From Chitinophagaceae bacterium (GTDB taxonomy: Bacteria > Bacteroidota > Bacteroidia > Chitinophagales > Chitinophagaceae), in the NCBI GenBank assembly GCA_004173355.1, contig SEAD01000011.1:1-61280 (forward strand): a stretch of DNA of 61,280 nucleotides, read 5' to 3'. The notes beneath the pieces were generated by a model, which saw only the letters and a list, made by a program, of their open reading frames with translations, had not been told where the DNA came from and made no database searches. Position 1 is the stretch's first letter. Every line of letters starts with the position of its first letter. A program made the position numbers and the translations under genes. Shown piece after piece: positions 59,784 through 61,280 of the stretch.

Positions 59784-61280
59784 ATGATACGAATCAGCCA
59801 GCTTGTTTTCCTCCTCATTGTCCTGGCCGGATGCCGCACGGGTGAAAAATCCCTGCCAACCGACGGACTGTTCGAACTGCTGCCCGCATCGGCAACCGGT
59901 ATCGGTTTTACCAATGAGGTAAAAGACAGCGCCCAGGTCAATATCCTCAACTTCCGCAATTTTTACAACGGCGGTGGAGTAGCGGTAGGTGATATCAACA
60001 ATGATGGCCGGCCGGATATTTTTTTCAGTTCCAACCAGGGTTCCAATAAACTGTACCTCAACAAGGGTGATTTCAGATTTGAAGATATCAGCGCCAGCGC
60101 GGGGATCGAAGGCATCTACAAATGGCACACCGGTGTGATCATGGTGGATATCAATTCTGATGGATGGCTGGATGTATATGTGTGCAACAGCGGGGACGTA
60201 CTGGGAAAACAACGGGAAAATGAACTGTACATCAACCAGAAAAACGGGACATTCAGGGAAGAGGCAGCAGCATGGGGACTGGCTGACCAGGGAATCGGTA
60301 CCATGGCCGCTTTCTTTGATTACGATAATGACGGTGATCTCGACTGTTTTATCCTGAACAACAGTTTCCGACCGATCGAAAGCTTCGGGTACGACCGCAA
60401 CATCCGCCACATCCGCAGTGAGAGCGGCGGACACCGGCTTTATCGAAATGACAATGGCCATTACAACGATGTCAGCGAACAGGCAGGCATCTATGGATCC
60501 GAAATCGCATTTGGGCTCGGGGTCAGCGTAGCCGATCTCAACAATGATGGATGGTCCGACCTCTACGTCTCCAATGATTTTTTTGAAAGGGATTATCTCT
60601 ACCTCAACCAGCAGGACGGTACATTCAGGGAAACCATCACCGAAAATACAGGCCATACCAGTCTTGCCTCCATGGGCAGCGATATCATGGACATCAACAA
60701 TGACGGCCATCTGGATATATTCACCACCGATATGCTGCCGGAAGATGACTACCGGTTGAAAACTGTTTCGCGGTTCGACGACTACGACGTGCAGGCAGCC
60801 AAACTCAATAACGATTTCCATCACCAGGTGCAGGCGAATTGCCTGCAGCTGAACAATGGCGACGGCACTTTCAGGGAAATCGCCTGTTATGCAGGGGTGG
60901 AAGCCACCGATTGGAGCTGGGGGGCACTCAGTTTTGATTTTGATAACGATGGCTGGAAAGACATTTATGTCAGCAACGGGGTCAGCCGCGACCTGACCGA
61001 CCAGGACTTCCTCGATTTTTTCAGTGCTGCCGATACCAGGCAACGCGCCGTAGACTCGGGATTCAGCTATAAAACATTTCTCGAAAAACTCAAAGCCACC
61101 CCGATCCCGAATTATGGATTTGTAAACCAGCGAAACCTGCGGTTCCGCAATGAAAGCAAACGACTCGGTCTGGCCACCCCATCATTCAGCAATGGTGCGG
61201 CTTACGCAGACCTTGATGGTGACGGCGATCTCGACCTGGTGGTAAACAACGAGAACATGCCTGCTTTCGTATACCGGAAC
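59784..61280 (+). CDS. CRTAC1-type FG-GAP/VCBS repeat lipoprotein (partial)
   Basis: An open frame of 499 codons that runs off the window end. It begins with a lipoprotein leader (lipobox VLAGC, Cys17). At least seven FG-GAP/VCBS calcium-binding motifs of the DxNxDG kind are visible (DINNDGRPD, DINSDGWLD, DYDNDGDLD, DLNNDGWSD, DINNDGHLD, DFDNDGWKD, DLDGDGDLD), each in a beta-propeller blade. These proteins often sit beside SusCD pairs in Bacteroidota and usually end in an ASPIC/UnbV domain, which would lie outside the window. Confidence 0.88.
   Translation, partial: MIRISQLVFLLIVLAGCRTGEKSLPTDGLFELLPASATGIGFTNEVKDSAQVNILNFRNFYNGGGVAVGDINNDGRPDIFFSSNQGSNKLYLNKGDFRFEDISASAGIEGIYKWHTGVIMVDINSDGWLDVYVCNSGDVLGKQRENELYINQKNGTFREEAAAWGLADQGIGTMAAFFDYDNDGDLDCFILNNSFRPIESFGYDRNIRHIRSESGGHRLYRNDNGHYNDVSEQAGIYGSEIAFGLGVSVADLNNDGWSDLYVSNDFFERDYLYLNQQDGTFRETITENTGHTSLASMGSDIMDINNDGHLDIFTTDMLPEDDYRLKTVSRFDDYDVQAAKLNNDFHHQVQANCLQLNNGDGTFREIACYAGVEATDWSWGALSFDFDNDGWKDIYVSNGVSRDLTDQDFLDFFSAADTRQRAVDSGFSYKTFLEKLKATPIPNYGFVNQRNLRFRNESKRLGLATPSFSNGAAYADLDGDGDLDLVVNNENMPAFVYRN

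Noticed and set aside
1-61280. tRNA, rRNA, IS elements, phage genes, toxin-antitoxin pairs
   Set aside because: No cloverleaf, transposase, integrase or terminal repeats were recognised when reading the window.

Overview
The window looks like a chromosomal segment of a member of the Bacteroidota, most likely in or near the Chitinophagaceae. The evidence is a SusC/SusD pair followed by a CRTAC1-type FG-GAP lipoprotein, DUF4476, DUF4136 and DUF6263-like secreted proteins, a SecA of about 1,100 residues ending in a SEC-C zinc motif, a malic enzyme fused to a phosphotransacetylase-like domain, many signal-peptidase-II lipoproteins, and several start regions carrying the Bacteroidota sigma-A type -7 box TAnnTTTG instead of an E. 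coli -10. No rRNA, tRNA, CRISPR array, insertion sequence or phage gene was seen, and genes are densely packed.

Layout. Positions 1-2600 hold an esterase-like lipoprotein and a membrane-anchored trypsin-like protease. aspS (2671-4509) is followed by a divergent block (4684-19259) dominated by two giant thioester alpha-2-macroglobulins on opposite strands. The first carries an internal carboxypeptidase-regulatory plus TonB-plug module copied from the SusC fold. Between them lie an MtfA-like metallopeptidase, an FAD amine oxidase-like protein and a lipoprotein. Positions 19605-29726 are mostly housekeeping: DUF4476, sucD, a DUF4198-mlaF-mlaE-maeB block on the minus strand, a two-gene ABC exporter, an M20 amidohydrolase and a SPOR protein.

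Positions 29805-33173 form a minus-strand deoC-ALDH-truncated ALDH operon that resembles a split ALDH16. Positions 33294-37785 hold two exported amidohydrolase-fold proteins with three domains, only one of which keeps a full metal site. secA, a lipoprotein, atpG, scpB and lysA follow. A pair of Tat-exported ferritin-like proteins (45863-47450) precedes an SOS-type cassette (about 47600-50679): umuD, umuC, an unrecognised 166-residue gene and an SRAP/HMCES-type DNA-protein crosslink protein, nearly without gaps. A possible 35-codon hydrophobic ORF sits directly upstream.

The right end holds a DUF6263-like protein, a thioredoxin-fold protein, a DUF4442 protein overlapping a beta-CASP nuclease, a DUF4136 lipoprotein, and the SusC-SusD-CRTAC1 uptake locus, which runs off the window. 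Its leader carries tandem 10-bp repeats.

The most unusual items are the A2M/TonB-plug chimera, the UmuDC-unknown-SRAP cassette with its possible leader peptide, the split ALDH16-like operon, and the amidohydrolase pair rich in pseudo-domains. All functional statements come from reading motifs by eye; no database search was run.
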